Assembly (NCBI RefSeq): GCF_036169555.1
Contig: NZ_CP108032.1
Span: 3,968,001-4,032,000, forward strand
DNA length: 64,000 bases
Direction of reading: 5' to 3'
From: Streptomyces sp. NBC_00306
GTDB taxonomy: Bacteria > Actinomycetota > Actinomycetes > Streptomycetales > Streptomycetaceae
Part shown: one piece after another, positions 16,718 to 25,200 of the stretch
Layout of the letters: each line of letters opens with the position of its first letter
How positions within the stretch are numbered: position 1 is the first letter of the stretch
Program-made: the position numbers and the translations under genes
The notes under the pieces: model-generated
Database searches by the model: none
The model's input: only the letters and a program-made list of their open reading frames with translations
Told to the model about the DNA's origin: nothing

Positions 16718-17374
16718 ATGCGCAAGAAGACCGCTCTGGCGGCCGCACTCGTTGCGGCCGCCGGGCTCACCCTGTCCGCCTGCTCCGACGGCGGAGAATC
16801 CGCCAAGAGCCCTGTCGCCGATGTCTCCGCCCAGCAGGGCGCCGAGGCGGCGACCGTGCTCGACCAGCCGTTCGCCAAGCCGAACCTGGTCCTCACGGAC
16901 ACCACCGGCAAGAAGTACGACCTGCGCGAGCGCACCAAGGGCAAGCCGACGCTGATCTATTTCGGCTACACGCACTGCCCCGACGTCTGCCCGCTGACGA
17001 TGAGCAACATCGCCATCGCCAAGAAGAAGCTGCCCAAGGCCGACCAGGACAAGCTCCAGGTCGTCTTCGTCACGACCGATCCGGAGCGGGACACCCCCGC
17101 CGAGCTGGCCAAGTGGCTGCCCAGCGCGGGTGACGCGTCCTTCACCGGGCTGACCGGCGAGTTCGCGGCCATCCAGGCCGGTGCCCGCCGGATCGGCATC
17201 GGCATCGACCCGCCGAAGAAGGAGAAGGACGGCACGGTCGTGTCGATGCACGGCGCCCAGGTCGTCGCCTTCTCCCCGAAGACGGACGCGGGCTATGTGC
17301 TCTACGGCGAGGACACGACGGCGGACGACTACGCCAGGGACCTGCCGAAGCTGATCCGCGGGGAGAAGCCGTGA
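16718..17374 (+). CDS. sco: Sco1/SenC/PrrC-family copper chaperone lipoprotein
   Basis: This 218-residue lipoprotein has a lipobox LSAC with Cys22 and a thioredoxin-like fold. The copper ligands are all present: Cys87 and Cys91 (THCPDVCP) and His178 (SMHGAQ). Sco proteins deliver copper to the CuA site of cytochrome c oxidase and, in S. lividans, have been linked to maturation of an extracellular copper oxidase. Its stop overlaps the start of the PCu(A)C gene by four bases, so translation is coupled. ATG 16718 gives a standard lipoprotein signal. Confidence 0.94.
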   Translation: MRKKTALAAALVAAAGLTLSACSDGGESAKSPVADVSAQQGAEAATVLDQPFAKPNLVLTDTTGKKYDLRERTKGKPTLIYFGYTHCPDVCPLTMSNIAIAKKKLPKADQDKLQVVFVTTDPERDTPAELAKWLPSAGDASFTGLTGEFAAIQAGARRIGIGIDPPKKEKDGTVVSMHGAQVVAFSPKTDAGYVLYGEDTTADDYARDLPKLIRGEKP

Positions 17375-17817
17375 GCCGCGGCAGGACACTCGCCTGCGTC
17401 ATAGCCCTGTCCGCGGGGCTGGCGCTGGCGGGCTGCTCCTCGGACGGCACGCCGGAGTTGAAGGTCAGCGGCGGGTTCATGCCGCAGCCGGTGACCGACA
17501 TGGCCGCCGGTTTCCTGACCGTGCACAACGACGGAGGCCAGGGCGACAAGCTCACCTCCGTCACCAGCGCCATCTCCGACGACGTCACGATCCACGAGAC
17601 GAAGGACCAGCGGATGCGGAAGGTGGAGGCCTTCGACATCCCGGCCGACGGCGAACTCGACCTCGAACGCGGTGGCAACCACATCATGTTCATGGCGCTC
17701 AAGAAGCAGCCCAAGCAGGGCGAGAAGGTCGCCGTGGAACTGCACTTCGAGAAGTCCGACCCGATCACGGTTGAACTCCCCGTCAAGGCTCCCACGTACA
17801 ACCCGACGGAACACTGA
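17371..17817 (+). CDS. PCu(A)C-type periplasmic-like copper chaperone lipoprotein
   Basis: This 148-residue lipoprotein has a lipobox LAGC at about residue 22 and a cupredoxin-like PCu(A)C domain. Copper ligands of the H(M)X10MX21HXM pattern are recognisable in VTIHETKDQRMRKVE and GGNHIMFMAL. In Streptomyces the equivalent extracytoplasmic chaperone (ECuC) passes Cu(I) to Sco. GTG 17371 overlaps the sco stop codon (GTGA). The chain ends in a histidine, EH. Confidence 0.93.
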   Translation: MSRGRTLACVIALSAGLALAGCSSDGTPELKVSGGFMPQPVTDMAAGFLTVHNDGGQGDKLTSVTSAISDDVTIHETKDQRMRKVEAFDIPADGELDLERGGNHIMFMALKKQPKQGEKVAVELHFEKSDPITVELPVKAPTYNPTEH

Positions 17818-17841
17818 GCACCGAGGGGACTGAACCACGCC

Positions 17842-19806
17842 ATGACAACCACCGCCCCGCGCCTCGGCCCATCCCCGGTCCGACTGCTGCTGGCCGCGAC
17901 CGTGTTCCTGGGCACGCTCCTCGGAGCGCTGCTCACCGCGGCGAGCCCGGCCGCCGCCCATGCCGCTCTGACCGGGAGCAATCCGAAGGACGGGGCGGTG
18001 GTCGCGACCGCCCCCACGGAGGTCACGCTCACCTTCTCCGAGCAGATCGCGATGGGCAACGACTCGATCCGGGTCCTCGAACCGAGCGGCAAGCGCGCGG
18101 ACAAGGCCAAGATCCGTGACATGTCCACCGGCGGCAAGGTCGGTTACGGCGTCGATCTGCTGCCGGGCCTGCCCGACGGCACGTACACCGTGGCCTGGCA
18201 GGCCGTCTCCGCCGACAGCCACCCCGTCTCCGGCGCCTTCACCTTCTCGATCGGGGCGCCCTCCCAGACCGAGGTCGCCCTCCCCGACGACGAAGCCGGC
18301 GGCGGCCTGGTCGGCCTGCTCTACGACATCGCGCGCTACGCCGCGTACGCGGGATTCGTCCTGCTCGCGGGCGGCGCCGCGTTCGTCCTGCTGTGCTGGC
18401 AGCGCGCCGCGTCCGTCCGCCCGGTCCAACGGCTCGTCGCGTACGGGTGGGTGACGCTGACCGCGTCCACCCTCGCAATGCTGCTGCTGCGCACCCCGTA
18501 CACCGGCTCCGGAAAACTCGCCGACGCCTTCGACCTGAGCGGGCTGCGGGACGTCCTGGAGACCAAGACCGGGGCGGCGCTCGTCTCCCGGCTGCTGCTG
18601 CTCGGCGCGGCCGCCCTGTTCATCGCCGTGCTGTTCGGCGCGTACGCGAGGCGGGAGGACGCGGCCGAGAAGAAGGACCTCACCTTCGGGCTGGCCATGG
18701 GCGGCACCGTCGTCGCGGCCGGTGTCGCGGCCACCTGGGCGCTGTCGGAGCACGCGTCGACCGGTATCCAGCCCACGGTCGCCATGCCGGTGGACGTCCT
18801 GCATCTGCTGGCCGTCGCCGGCTGGCTCGGCGGTCTCGCCACCTTGCTGACCGCGCTGTACCGGGCACCGTCCATCGAACCGTCGGCCGTGCACCGCTTC
18901 TCCTGCGTCGCCTTCATCTGCGTCGTGACGCTGACGGTGACCGGGCTGTACCAGTCCTGGCGGCAGGTCGGCTCGTGGTCGGCGCTGACCGGGACGTCGT
19001 ACGGACAACTGCTGCTGGCCAAGGTGGCGCTGGTCGTCGTCATGGTCGGTGTCGCCTGGGTGTCGCGGCGCTGGACCGCACAGCTCGCCGAGGCGAAGCA
19101 GGCCGAGCAGTCGGTGCGGACCGAAGAGGCGGAGACGGAACAGGCCGAGGCGGAGCCCGCTGCTGTGACCGTTCCCGACGACTCCGCCACGACCGCGGGC
19201 GGACAGGGCGAAGGGGCGGACCCCGAACGGGCCGCCCAGCTCGCCCGCCAGCAGGCCGCCGTGGCCACCGCGGCCAAGAAGAAGGCCAGGGACGCGGACC
19301 CCGTGCGGTCCGGGCTGCGCCGTTCCGTATTGGCCGAGGCGGCCGTCGCCGTCGCCCTGCTCGCCGTGACCACCGTGCTGACGTCCACCGAACCGGGCCG
19401 TACGGAGGAGGAGGCGGCCAGGATCACCGGCAGCTCCGCCCAGGGTGCCGACGCACCGGCGCCCGGTCCCGCCGAGATCACCCTGCCCTTCGACACCGGC
19501 GGCCAGAACGGCAAGGGCACGGTCCGGCTCACGCTCGGTCCGGCGAGCCCGGGCGCGAACGAGATGCATCTCTACCTCACCGACCCGGCCGGCAAGCCGA
19601 TGGAGGTGCCCGAGGTGAAGGTGTCGTTCACGCTGGTCGCCAAGCAGATCGGCCCGCTGCCCATCCGGCCCGACCGGCTCCCTGCGGGACACTGGAGCGC
19701 GGCCGCGGTCCAGATCCCGATGCCCGGTGAGTGGCAGGTCCAGGTGACCGTGCGGACCTCCGACATCGACCAGGCCACCATCGACAAGAACGTGAAGATC
19801 GGCTGA
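17842..19806 (+). CDS. CopC-CopD fusion copper transport protein
   Basis: This 654-residue membrane protein joins an N-terminal CopC domain to a CopD membrane domain. After a signal peptide ending SPAAA the mature N-terminus is HAALTGSNPKDGA, with the CopC Cu(II)-binding histidine first; SADSHPVSGAFTF supplies the second. About eight transmembrane helices follow (roughly residues 160-430 and one near 500), interrupted by a long charged cytoplasmic loop rich in Glu and Ala (about 415-490), and a C-terminal extracellular beta domain. The family imports or binds copper at the outer membrane face. It is 24 bases after the chaperone gene. Confidence 0.92.
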   Translation: MTTTAPRLGPSPVRLLLAATVFLGTLLGALLTAASPAAAHAALTGSNPKDGAVVATAPTEVTLTFSEQIAMGNDSIRVLEPSGKRADKAKIRDMSTGGKVGYGVDLLPGLPDGTYTVAWQAVSADSHPVSGAFTFSIGAPSQTEVALPDDEAGGGLVGLLYDIARYAAYAGFVLLAGGAAFVLLCWQRAASVRPVQRLVAYGWVTLTASTLAMLLLRTPYTGSGKLADAFDLSGLRDVLETKTGAALVSRLLLLGAAALFIAVLFGAYARREDAAEKKDLTFGLAMGGTVVAAGVAATWALSEHASTGIQPTVAMPVDVLHLLAVAGWLGGLATLLTALYRAPSIEPSAVHRFSCVAFICVVTLTVTGLYQSWRQVGSWSALTGTSYGQLLLAKVALVVVMVGVAWVSRRWTAQLAEAKQAEQSVRTEEAETEQAEAEPAAVTVPDDSATTAGGQGEGADPERAAQLARQQAAVATAAKKKARDADPVRSGLRRSVLAEAAVAVALLAVTTVLTSTEPGRTEEEAARITGSSAQGADAPAPGPAEITLPFDTGGQNGKGTVRLTLGPASPGANEMHLYLTDPAGKPMEVPEVKVSFTLVAKQIGPLPIRPDRLPAGHWSAAAVQIPMPGEWQVQVTVRTSDIDQATIDKNVKIG

Positions 19807-19813
19807 TCCACCC

Positions 19814-21046
19814 GTGAGCGACAACAACATCTCAAGGCGGCGGCTGCTGGGCAGCGTGGGTGCCGCCGGCGCCAGCGGACTGGCGCTCGGCGCCGCGGGC
19901 GGCGTCGTCTCCGGCGCCACCGCGTCCGACGACACCCTGGCGGCGCTGACCGCGGTCGGCTCCACCGGTGTCCCCTTCCACGGCGAGCACCAGTCCGGCA
20001 TCACCACCCCCCTCCAGGCGCGCGGCCATCTGATCGCCTTCGATCTGGCGCCGGGGGCGGGCCGGAGCGAGGCGGTCGCGCTGATGCGCCGCTGGTCGGC
20101 GCTGGCCGCCGAGCTGATGGCGGGCCGCCCGGCCGCCGAGGGGGACACGGGGGTCGCCCTGGACGCGGGTCCTTCGTCGCTGACGCTGACGTTCGGCTTC
20201 GGCCGCACCTTCTTCGACCGGACGGGCCTGATGGCGCAGCGTCCGCCGGAGCTGGACCCGTTGCCGGACTTCTCGTCCGACCAGCTCGATGCCAAGCGCT
20301 CGAACGGCGATCTGTGGGTGCAGATCGGCGCCGACGACTCCCTGGTCGCCTTTCACGCACTGCGCGCGGTACAGAAGGCGGCGGGCGCGGCGGCCCGGGT
20401 GCGCTGGCAGATGAACGGCTTCAACCGTTCGCCCGGTGCCACCGACAGGCCGATGACCGCCCGCAATCTGATGGGGCAGGTCGACGGCACCCGCAACCCG
20501 AAGCCGTCCGAACCCGACTTCGACCGCCGTATCTTCGTCCCCGCGAAGACCGCGCACCCGTGGATGGCCGGCGGCTCGTACGCGGTCGTGCGCCGGATCC
20601 GGATGCTGCTCGACGACTGGGAGCAGCTGACGCTGAAGAAGCAGGAGCAGGTCATCGGCCGGCGCAAGTCCGACGGCGCCCCCCTGACCGGCGGCTCCGA
20701 GACCACCGAGATCGCGCTGGACAAGACGGGCCCGGACGGCAGGCTCGTCGTCCCCGACAACGCGCACGCCCGTATCGCCGCACCCGAGCAGAACGGCGGG
20801 GCGGCGATGCTGCGGCGCCCGTTCTCCTTCCACGACGGGATCGCCGCGGACGGGACGCCGGACGCGGGGCTGCTCTTCATCTGCTGGCAGGCCGATCCGC
20901 TGCGCGGCTTCGTGCCGGTGCAGCGCAAGCTGGACCGGGGAGACGCCCTGTCTCCCTTCGTCCGGCACGAGGCGAGCGGGCTCTTCGCGGTGCCCGGAGG
21001 CCCGCGGGAGGGCGAGTACGTGGGGCAGCGGCTCCTGGAGTCGTGA
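19814..21046 (+). CDS. Tat-exported DyP-type haem peroxidase
   Basis: This 410-residue haem peroxidase carries a twin-arginine signal (SRRRLLGSVGAAGASG). The DyP signature GQVDGTRNP (GXXDG, distal Asp) and FVPAKTAHPWMAGGSYAVVRRI (proximal His and distal Arg region) are present, as is WQADPLRGFVPVQRKL at the C-terminus. It is exported folded with haem. In S. lividans the peroxidase of an equivalent Sco locus (DtpA) works with Sco in the copper-dependent morphological pathway, which explains its place as last gene of this operon, eight bases after copCD. The start is GTG 19814. Confidence 0.93.
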   Translation: MSDNNISRRRLLGSVGAAGASGLALGAAGGVVSGATASDDTLAALTAVGSTGVPFHGEHQSGITTPLQARGHLIAFDLAPGAGRSEAVALMRRWSALAAELMAGRPAAEGDTGVALDAGPSSLTLTFGFGRTFFDRTGLMAQRPPELDPLPDFSSDQLDAKRSNGDLWVQIGADDSLVAFHALRAVQKAAGAAARVRWQMNGFNRSPGATDRPMTARNLMGQVDGTRNPKPSEPDFDRRIFVPAKTAHPWMAGGSYAVVRRIRMLLDDWEQLTLKKQEQVIGRRKSDGAPLTGGSETTEIALDKTGPDGRLVVPDNAHARIAAPEQNGGAAMLRRPFSFHDGIAADGTPDAGLLFICWQADPLRGFVPVQRKLDRGDALSPFVRHEASGLFAVPGGPREGEYVGQRLLES

Positions 21047-21073
21047 CCCGCGCGCGCCCATTAGGGTGACCGT

Positions 21074-22009
21074 ATGTCAGCCACGCGCTACACCTATCTG
21101 GGTCCCGAGGGCACGTTCACCGAGGCCGCCCTCCGTACGCTCCCGGAAGCGGCCACCCGCGAGCTCGTTCCGATGGTGTCCGTGCCGGCGGCTCTGGACG
21201 CCGTGCGGAACGGGGACGCCGCGGCGGCCCTCGTCCCGATCGAGAACTCCGTGGAGGGCGGTGTCACCGCCACCCTCGACGAGCTGGCGTCCGGCGAGCC
21301 GCTGATGATCTACCGCGAGGTGCTGCTGCCGATCGCCTTCGCGCTGCTGGTACGGCCGGGCACCAAGCTGTCCTCGGTGAAGACGGTGACCGGGCACCCG
21401 GTCGCCCAGCCCCAGGTGCGCAACTGGCTGCGGAACCATCTGCCGGACGCCCTGTGGGAGTCGGCGGCATCCAACGCGGACGGTGCGCGGCTGGTGCAGG
21501 AGGGCCGGTACGACGCGGCCTTCGCGGGGGAGTTCGCGGCGGCGACCTACGGGCTCGAGCCGCTGGTGACCGAGATCCACGATGCGGAGAACGCGGAGAC
21601 CCGTTTCGTCCTGGTGGGCCGGCCCGCGAGGCCCGCGGCACCGACCGGCGCGGACAAGACGTCGGTCGTCATCTGGCTGGGCGACGACCACCCCGGTGCC
21701 CTGCTCGAACTGCTGCAGGAATTCGCCGTGCGCGGGGTCAATCTGATGCTCATCCAGTCACGGCCGACGGGCGCGGGCATCGGGAACTACTGCTTCGCCG
21801 TGGACGCCGAGGGCCATATCTCCGACCGGCGGGTGGGCGAGGCGCTGATGGGCCTCAAGCGGATCTGCCCGAAGGTGCGCTTTCTCGGTTCGTATCCCCG
21901 TGCGGGCGTCGCACCACAGGACGTACGGGCACTGCGGCGGGGCACCTCGGACGAGGAATTCACGTCGGCCTCGGACTGGCTGGCGCGCTGCCAGGACGGC
22001 CGGGCCTGA
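21074..22009 (+). CDS. pheA: prephenate dehydratase
   Basis: This 311-residue enzyme converts prephenate to phenylpyruvate in phenylalanine biosynthesis. The catalytic domain starts at once (YTYLGPEGTFTEAALR), includes VPIENSVEGGVTATLDEL and the catalytic Thr-Arg-Phe in AETRFVLVGRP. An ACT regulatory domain follows (TSVVIWLGDDHPGALLELL and NLMLIQSRPTGAGIGNY), the site of phenylalanine feedback. No chorismate mutase domain is fused, as usual in actinobacteria. ATG 21074 is well placed. Downstream is the DnaA-box-rich gap. Confidence 0.96.
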   Translation: MSATRYTYLGPEGTFTEAALRTLPEAATRELVPMVSVPAALDAVRNGDAAAALVPIENSVEGGVTATLDELASGEPLMIYREVLLPIAFALLVRPGTKLSSVKTVTGHPVAQPQVRNWLRNHLPDALWESAASNADGARLVQEGRYDAAFAGEFAAATYGLEPLVTEIHDAENAETRFVLVGRPARPAAPTGADKTSVVIWLGDDHPGALLELLQEFAVRGVNLMLIQSRPTGAGIGNYCFAVDAEGHISDRRVGEALMGLKRICPKVRFLGSYPRAGVAPQDVRALRRGTSDEEFTSASDWLARCQDGRA

Positions 22010-22619
22010 CACAAAGCCGCTCCGCCCTGCCGCGCGGCCTCACCGGAAACTGTCCTACCTGCTGACTTTTCGTTGTCCACAGAAGTTATCCACAGGCCTG
22101 GGTCTCGACCTGGGGACAAGTCGACAACACCATCCGACATGGTCGACAAATCGGCCCAGTCACCCCACTTCCATCCACAGGGCAGCAGGTCGCCCATGTC
22201 ATCCGCTCGTCACCTCCCTTTCATTGATCAACTCTTTGGAGCGAGCAATTCCCACCCGAATGAGTGTGTGGGGTGGGTTTGGGAGGGGAATCCCTCGGCT
22301 CGTATGAAGCCCCAGGAATGATCACTTCCGCCGTCCACAGTTCTCCCACACAGCCTGTGGATAACTTTCTGAGGCACCGCACCCCTGTGGACAACAGCAG
22401 GTCAAGTTCCGCGCCCCGCAAGGGAAGTGGGTCAATTCCCCTCTTCACGGAATGCCCCGTTTCGGCGAATAGCGGCTTGTCCATTGACGATTGGCCCCGG
22501 CATTGACGGTGGACCCGGCGATTTACCCGGCAGCTTTCTCAATTCCGGCAATCCGGACAAAGTGACACGCGCGGTATATCGATGGCGTTGCGGTGAGTGG
22601 GCACCGGTAGCCTGGTGGG
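22010..22619. other. 610-base intergenic region rich in DnaA boxes
   Basis: This gap between pheA and serS holds at least six matches to the DnaA box. On the plus strand they are TTGTCCACA 22073-22081, TTATCCACA 22086-22094, CCATCCACA 22171-22179 and CCGTCCACA 22331-22339. On the minus strand they are 22356-22364 (TGTGGATAA) and 22386-22394 (TGTGGACAA). A weaker match is TGGGGACAA at 22111-22119. The boxes form two groups pointing toward each other, with an AT-richer segment between (22200-22320). No ORF of coding character is present. The serS promoter must lie at the right end. DnaA-box clusters away from oriC are known in Streptomyces and can affect initiation; that role here is inference. 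Confidence 0.75.
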
Positions 22620-23897
22620 GTGATTGACCTTCGCCTGCTCCGTGAGGACCCCGACCGTGTTCGCGCCTCCCAGCGCGCCCGTGGAGAGGACGTCGCCGCC
22701 GTCGACGCCCTGCTCTCCGCCGACGAGCGACGCAGGTCCTCCGGCGTCCGCTTCGACGAGCTGCGCTCCGAGCAGAAGGCGCTCGGCAAGCTGATCCCGA
22801 AGGCTTCTCCCGAGGAGCGCGCCGAGCTGCTCCAGCGGGCCGAGCAGCTGAAGACCGAGGTCAAGGCGGCGGATGCCGCGCAGGACGAAGCCGACGAGGA
22901 GACCAAGCGGCTCCTGCTCCAGCTCGGGAATCTCGTCCACCCCGACGTTCCGGTCGGCGGCGAGGAGGACTTCGTCGTCCTGGAGACGCACGGCACCATT
23001 CGCGACTTCGGCGCCGAGGGCTTCGAGCCCAAGGACCATCTGGAGCTCGGCGAGGCGCTGGGCGCCATCGATGTCGAGCGCGGCGCCAAGGTCTCGGGTT
23101 CGCGCTTCTACTACCTGACCGGAATCGGCGCGCTGCTGGAGCTCGCCCTGGTCAACGCGGCGATCGCGCAGGCGGGCGAGGCCGGCTTCGTGCCGATGCT
23201 GACCCCCGCGCTGGTCCGCCCACGCGCCATGGAGGGCACCGGCTTCCTCGGCCAGGCCGCGGAGAACGTGTACCACCTGGACAAGGACGACCTGTACCTG
23301 GTCGGCACCTCCGAAGTGCCCCTCGCGGCGTACCACATGGACGAGATCATCGAGGCCGACAAACTGCCGCTGCGGTACGCGGGCTTCTCGCCCTGCTTCC
23401 GCCGTGAGGCCGGGACGTACGGTAAGGACACCCGCGGCATCTTCCGGGTGCACCAGTTCGACAAGGTCGAGATGTTCTCCTACGTCGCTCCCGAGGACGC
23501 GGAGGCCGAGCACCAGCGTCTCCTGGACTGGGAGAAGCAGTGGCTGACCGGTCTGGAGCTGCCGTTCCAGGTCATCGACGTCGCCACCGGCGATCTCGGC
23601 GCCTCGGCCTCGCGCAAGTTCGACTGCGAGGCGTGGATCCCGACCCAGGGCAAGTACCGCGAGCTGACGTCCGCGTCGAACTGCGACGGCTTCCAGGCCC
23701 GCCGTCTGTCGGTCCGTATGCGGGACGGCAAGAAGGTGCAGCCGCTGGCGACGCTGAACGGCACGCTGTGCGCCGTGCCGCGCACCATCGTGGCGATCCT
23801 GGAGAACCACCAGCTCGTCGACGGTTCGGTGCGCGTACCGCCGGTGCTGCGCCCCTACCTCGGCGACCGGGAGATTCTGGAGCCGATCACCAAGTGA
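22620..23897 (+). CDS. serS: seryl-tRNA synthetase
   Basis: This 425-residue class II synthetase charges tRNA-Ser. The N-terminal long helical hairpin (about residues 25-105, with ERRRSSGVRFDELRSEQKAL) grips the long variable arm of tRNA-Ser. Motif 2 is seen in PCFRREAGTYGKDTRGIFRVH and motif 3 in the C-terminal segment with SASNCDGFQARRL and TLNGTLCAVPRTIVAILEN. GTG 22620 begins the conserved MIDLRLLREDPDRVR. A tRNA-Ser(GCU) gene lies 930 bases downstream. The stop overlaps the HAD phosphatase start. Confidence 0.97.
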   Translation: MIDLRLLREDPDRVRASQRARGEDVAAVDALLSADERRRSSGVRFDELRSEQKALGKLIPKASPEERAELLQRAEQLKTEVKAADAAQDEADEETKRLLLQLGNLVHPDVPVGGEEDFVVLETHGTIRDFGAEGFEPKDHLELGEALGAIDVERGAKVSGSRFYYLTGIGALLELALVNAAIAQAGEAGFVPMLTPALVRPRAMEGTGFLGQAAENVYHLDKDDLYLVGTSEVPLAAYHMDEIIEADKLPLRYAGFSPCFRREAGTYGKDTRGIFRVHQFDKVEMFSYVAPEDAEAEHQRLLDWEKQWLTGLELPFQVIDVATGDLGASASRKFDCEAWIPTQGKYRELTSASNCDGFQARRLSVRMRDGKKVQPLATLNGTLCAVPRTIVAILENHQLVDGSVRVPPVLRPYLGDREILEPITK

Positions 23898-24706
23898 GCT
23901 CGGCCCCGCCGCTCCCGTACCGGCTGATCGCCACGGACCTCGACGGCACGCTTCTGCGCGAGGACGACACCGTCTCGCAGCGCACCCGCGACGCGCTCGC
24001 CGCGGCCACCGCGGCGGGTGCCGCGCACATCGTCGTCACCGGACGCGCCGTGCCCTGGACCCGGCACATCCTGGACGACCTCGGCTACGAAGGCCTCGCG
24101 GTCTGCGGGCAGGGCGCGCAGGTCTACCACGCCGGTGAGCACCGGCTGCTGACCTCCGTGACGCTCGACCGGCAACTGGCGGGTCTGGCTCTGGCCAAGC
24201 TGGAGGCCGAGGTCGGCCCGCTGGCCCTGGCCGCGAGCCGGGACGGTCTCGACGGCGAGGTGCTGGTCGGCCCCGGCTACCGCGTCCAGGAAGGCCCGCT
24301 GCCCGTGCTGGCCTACGAGGACCCTGCCGAGCTGTGGTCCGCCCCGCTGAACAAGGTCTACATCCAGCACCCCGGACTCGACGACGACGCCCTGACCAGT
24401 GTGGCCAGGGCGACGGTCGGCGGACTGGTGGACGTGGTGATGGCGGGCCAGGGCGTGGTCGAACTGCTGCCGCTGGGGCTGAGCAAGGCGACGGGTCTGT
24501 CGCTGGCCGCCCGTCGGCTGGGACTGAAGGCCGCGGACACGATCGCCTTCGGCGACATGCCGAACGACATCCCGATGTTCGCGTGGGCGGCGCACGGCGT
24601 GGCGATGGCGAACGCGCACGAGGAACTGAAGTCGGTGGCGGACGAGGTCACCTCGTCGAACGACGCGGACGGCATCGCCGTGGTCCTGGAGCGCTGGCTC
24701 GGCTGA
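23894..24706 (+). CDS. Cof-type HAD phosphatase
   Basis: This 270-residue cytoplasmic enzyme belongs to the Cof subfamily of haloacid-dehalogenase phosphatases. Motif I is LIATDLDGTLLRED, motif II VVTGRAVPW, motif III the Lys in GLSKATGLSLAARRLG and motif IV FGDMPNDIPMF. A C2-type cap domain lies between motifs II and III. The substrate, usually a sugar phosphate or flavin-type phosphate, is unknown. GTG 23894 overlaps the serS stop (GTGA), so the two are translationally coupled. A paralogue lies at 36469-37329. Confidence 0.92.
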   Translation: MSSAPPLPYRLIATDLDGTLLREDDTVSQRTRDALAAATAAGAAHIVVTGRAVPWTRHILDDLGYEGLAVCGQGAQVYHAGEHRLLTSVTLDRQLAGLALAKLEAEVGPLALAASRDGLDGEVLVGPGYRVQEGPLPVLAYEDPAELWSAPLNKVYIQHPGLDDDALTSVARATVGGLVDVVMAGQGVVELLPLGLSKATGLSLAARRLGLKAADTIAFGDMPNDIPMFAWAAHGVAMANAHEELKSVADEVTSSNDADGIAVVLERWLG

Positions 24707-24826
24707 CGCGTTCGGCCGGTGCGGGGCGTGCGGCGTGGAGGCCGAGGTCCGCGTCGGCCGGGGTGCGGCGTACGGCTTTCGGCGAAGGCCGCCGGAAACG
24801 ACCTGCGTAACGGGGCCTGCGTACGG

Positions 24827-24913
<87 letters not shown>

Positions 24914-24995
24914 GGGACGGGGCGGCCCGCGCAGATGCGCGCTCGAAGCGGCCGCCCCCGGACAGCTGCTCGCGGGCGGCGTGGAGTCTCGGTGG

Positions 24996-25058
24996 CTACT
25001 CCAGTGCCTGCCCGGCGCTGCCCTGACGGGAGCTCGACGGACTCGTACTCTCGGTCAT
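24996..25058 (-). CDS. 20-residue small ORF upstream of tRNA-Ser(GCU)
   Basis: An ATG at 25058 opens a 20-codon frame, MTESTSPSSSRQGSAGQALE, closed by TAG. AGAGGAG stands seven bases before the ATG, a good Shine-Dalgarno sequence. The peptide is polar and Ser-rich with no transmembrane segment. It lies between the terminator at 25103-25134 and the tRNA gene on the same strand, so it could be a leader peptide or simply a short translated ORF. The evidence is only the start context. Confidence 0.4.
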   Translation of the reverse strand: MTESTSPSSSRQGSAGQALE

Positions 25059-25102
25059 CGTCGCGCTCCTCTCCCGGTAGGTGGTACCGATCGCACTGGT
25101 GT

Positions 25103-25134
25103 GCCCCGGCCCGACCACTGTGCCGGGCCGGGGC
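25103..25134 (-). terminator. 11-bp perfect GC-rich terminator hairpin
   Basis: GCCCCGGCCCG at 25103-25113 pairs with CGGGCCGGGGC at 25124-25134 around a ten-base loop. It follows the minus-strand gene that ends at 25201. Confidence 0.7.
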
Positions 25135-25200
25135 GGTCCCGCGCCACCGAATTACCGGCGGCGCGGGCACTGCGTCCCCGCGGTCATTGCCGCGGTTCGG

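Noticed and set aside
17329..20295. 988-codon open frame on the minus strand
   Set aside because: It is antisense to the PCu(A)C, CopCD and DyP genes, all of which have clear domain signatures on the plus strand.
22073..22394. The DnaA-box gap as the replication origin oriC
   Set aside because: oriC in Streptomyces lies between dnaA and dnaN with many more boxes; neither gene is in this window.
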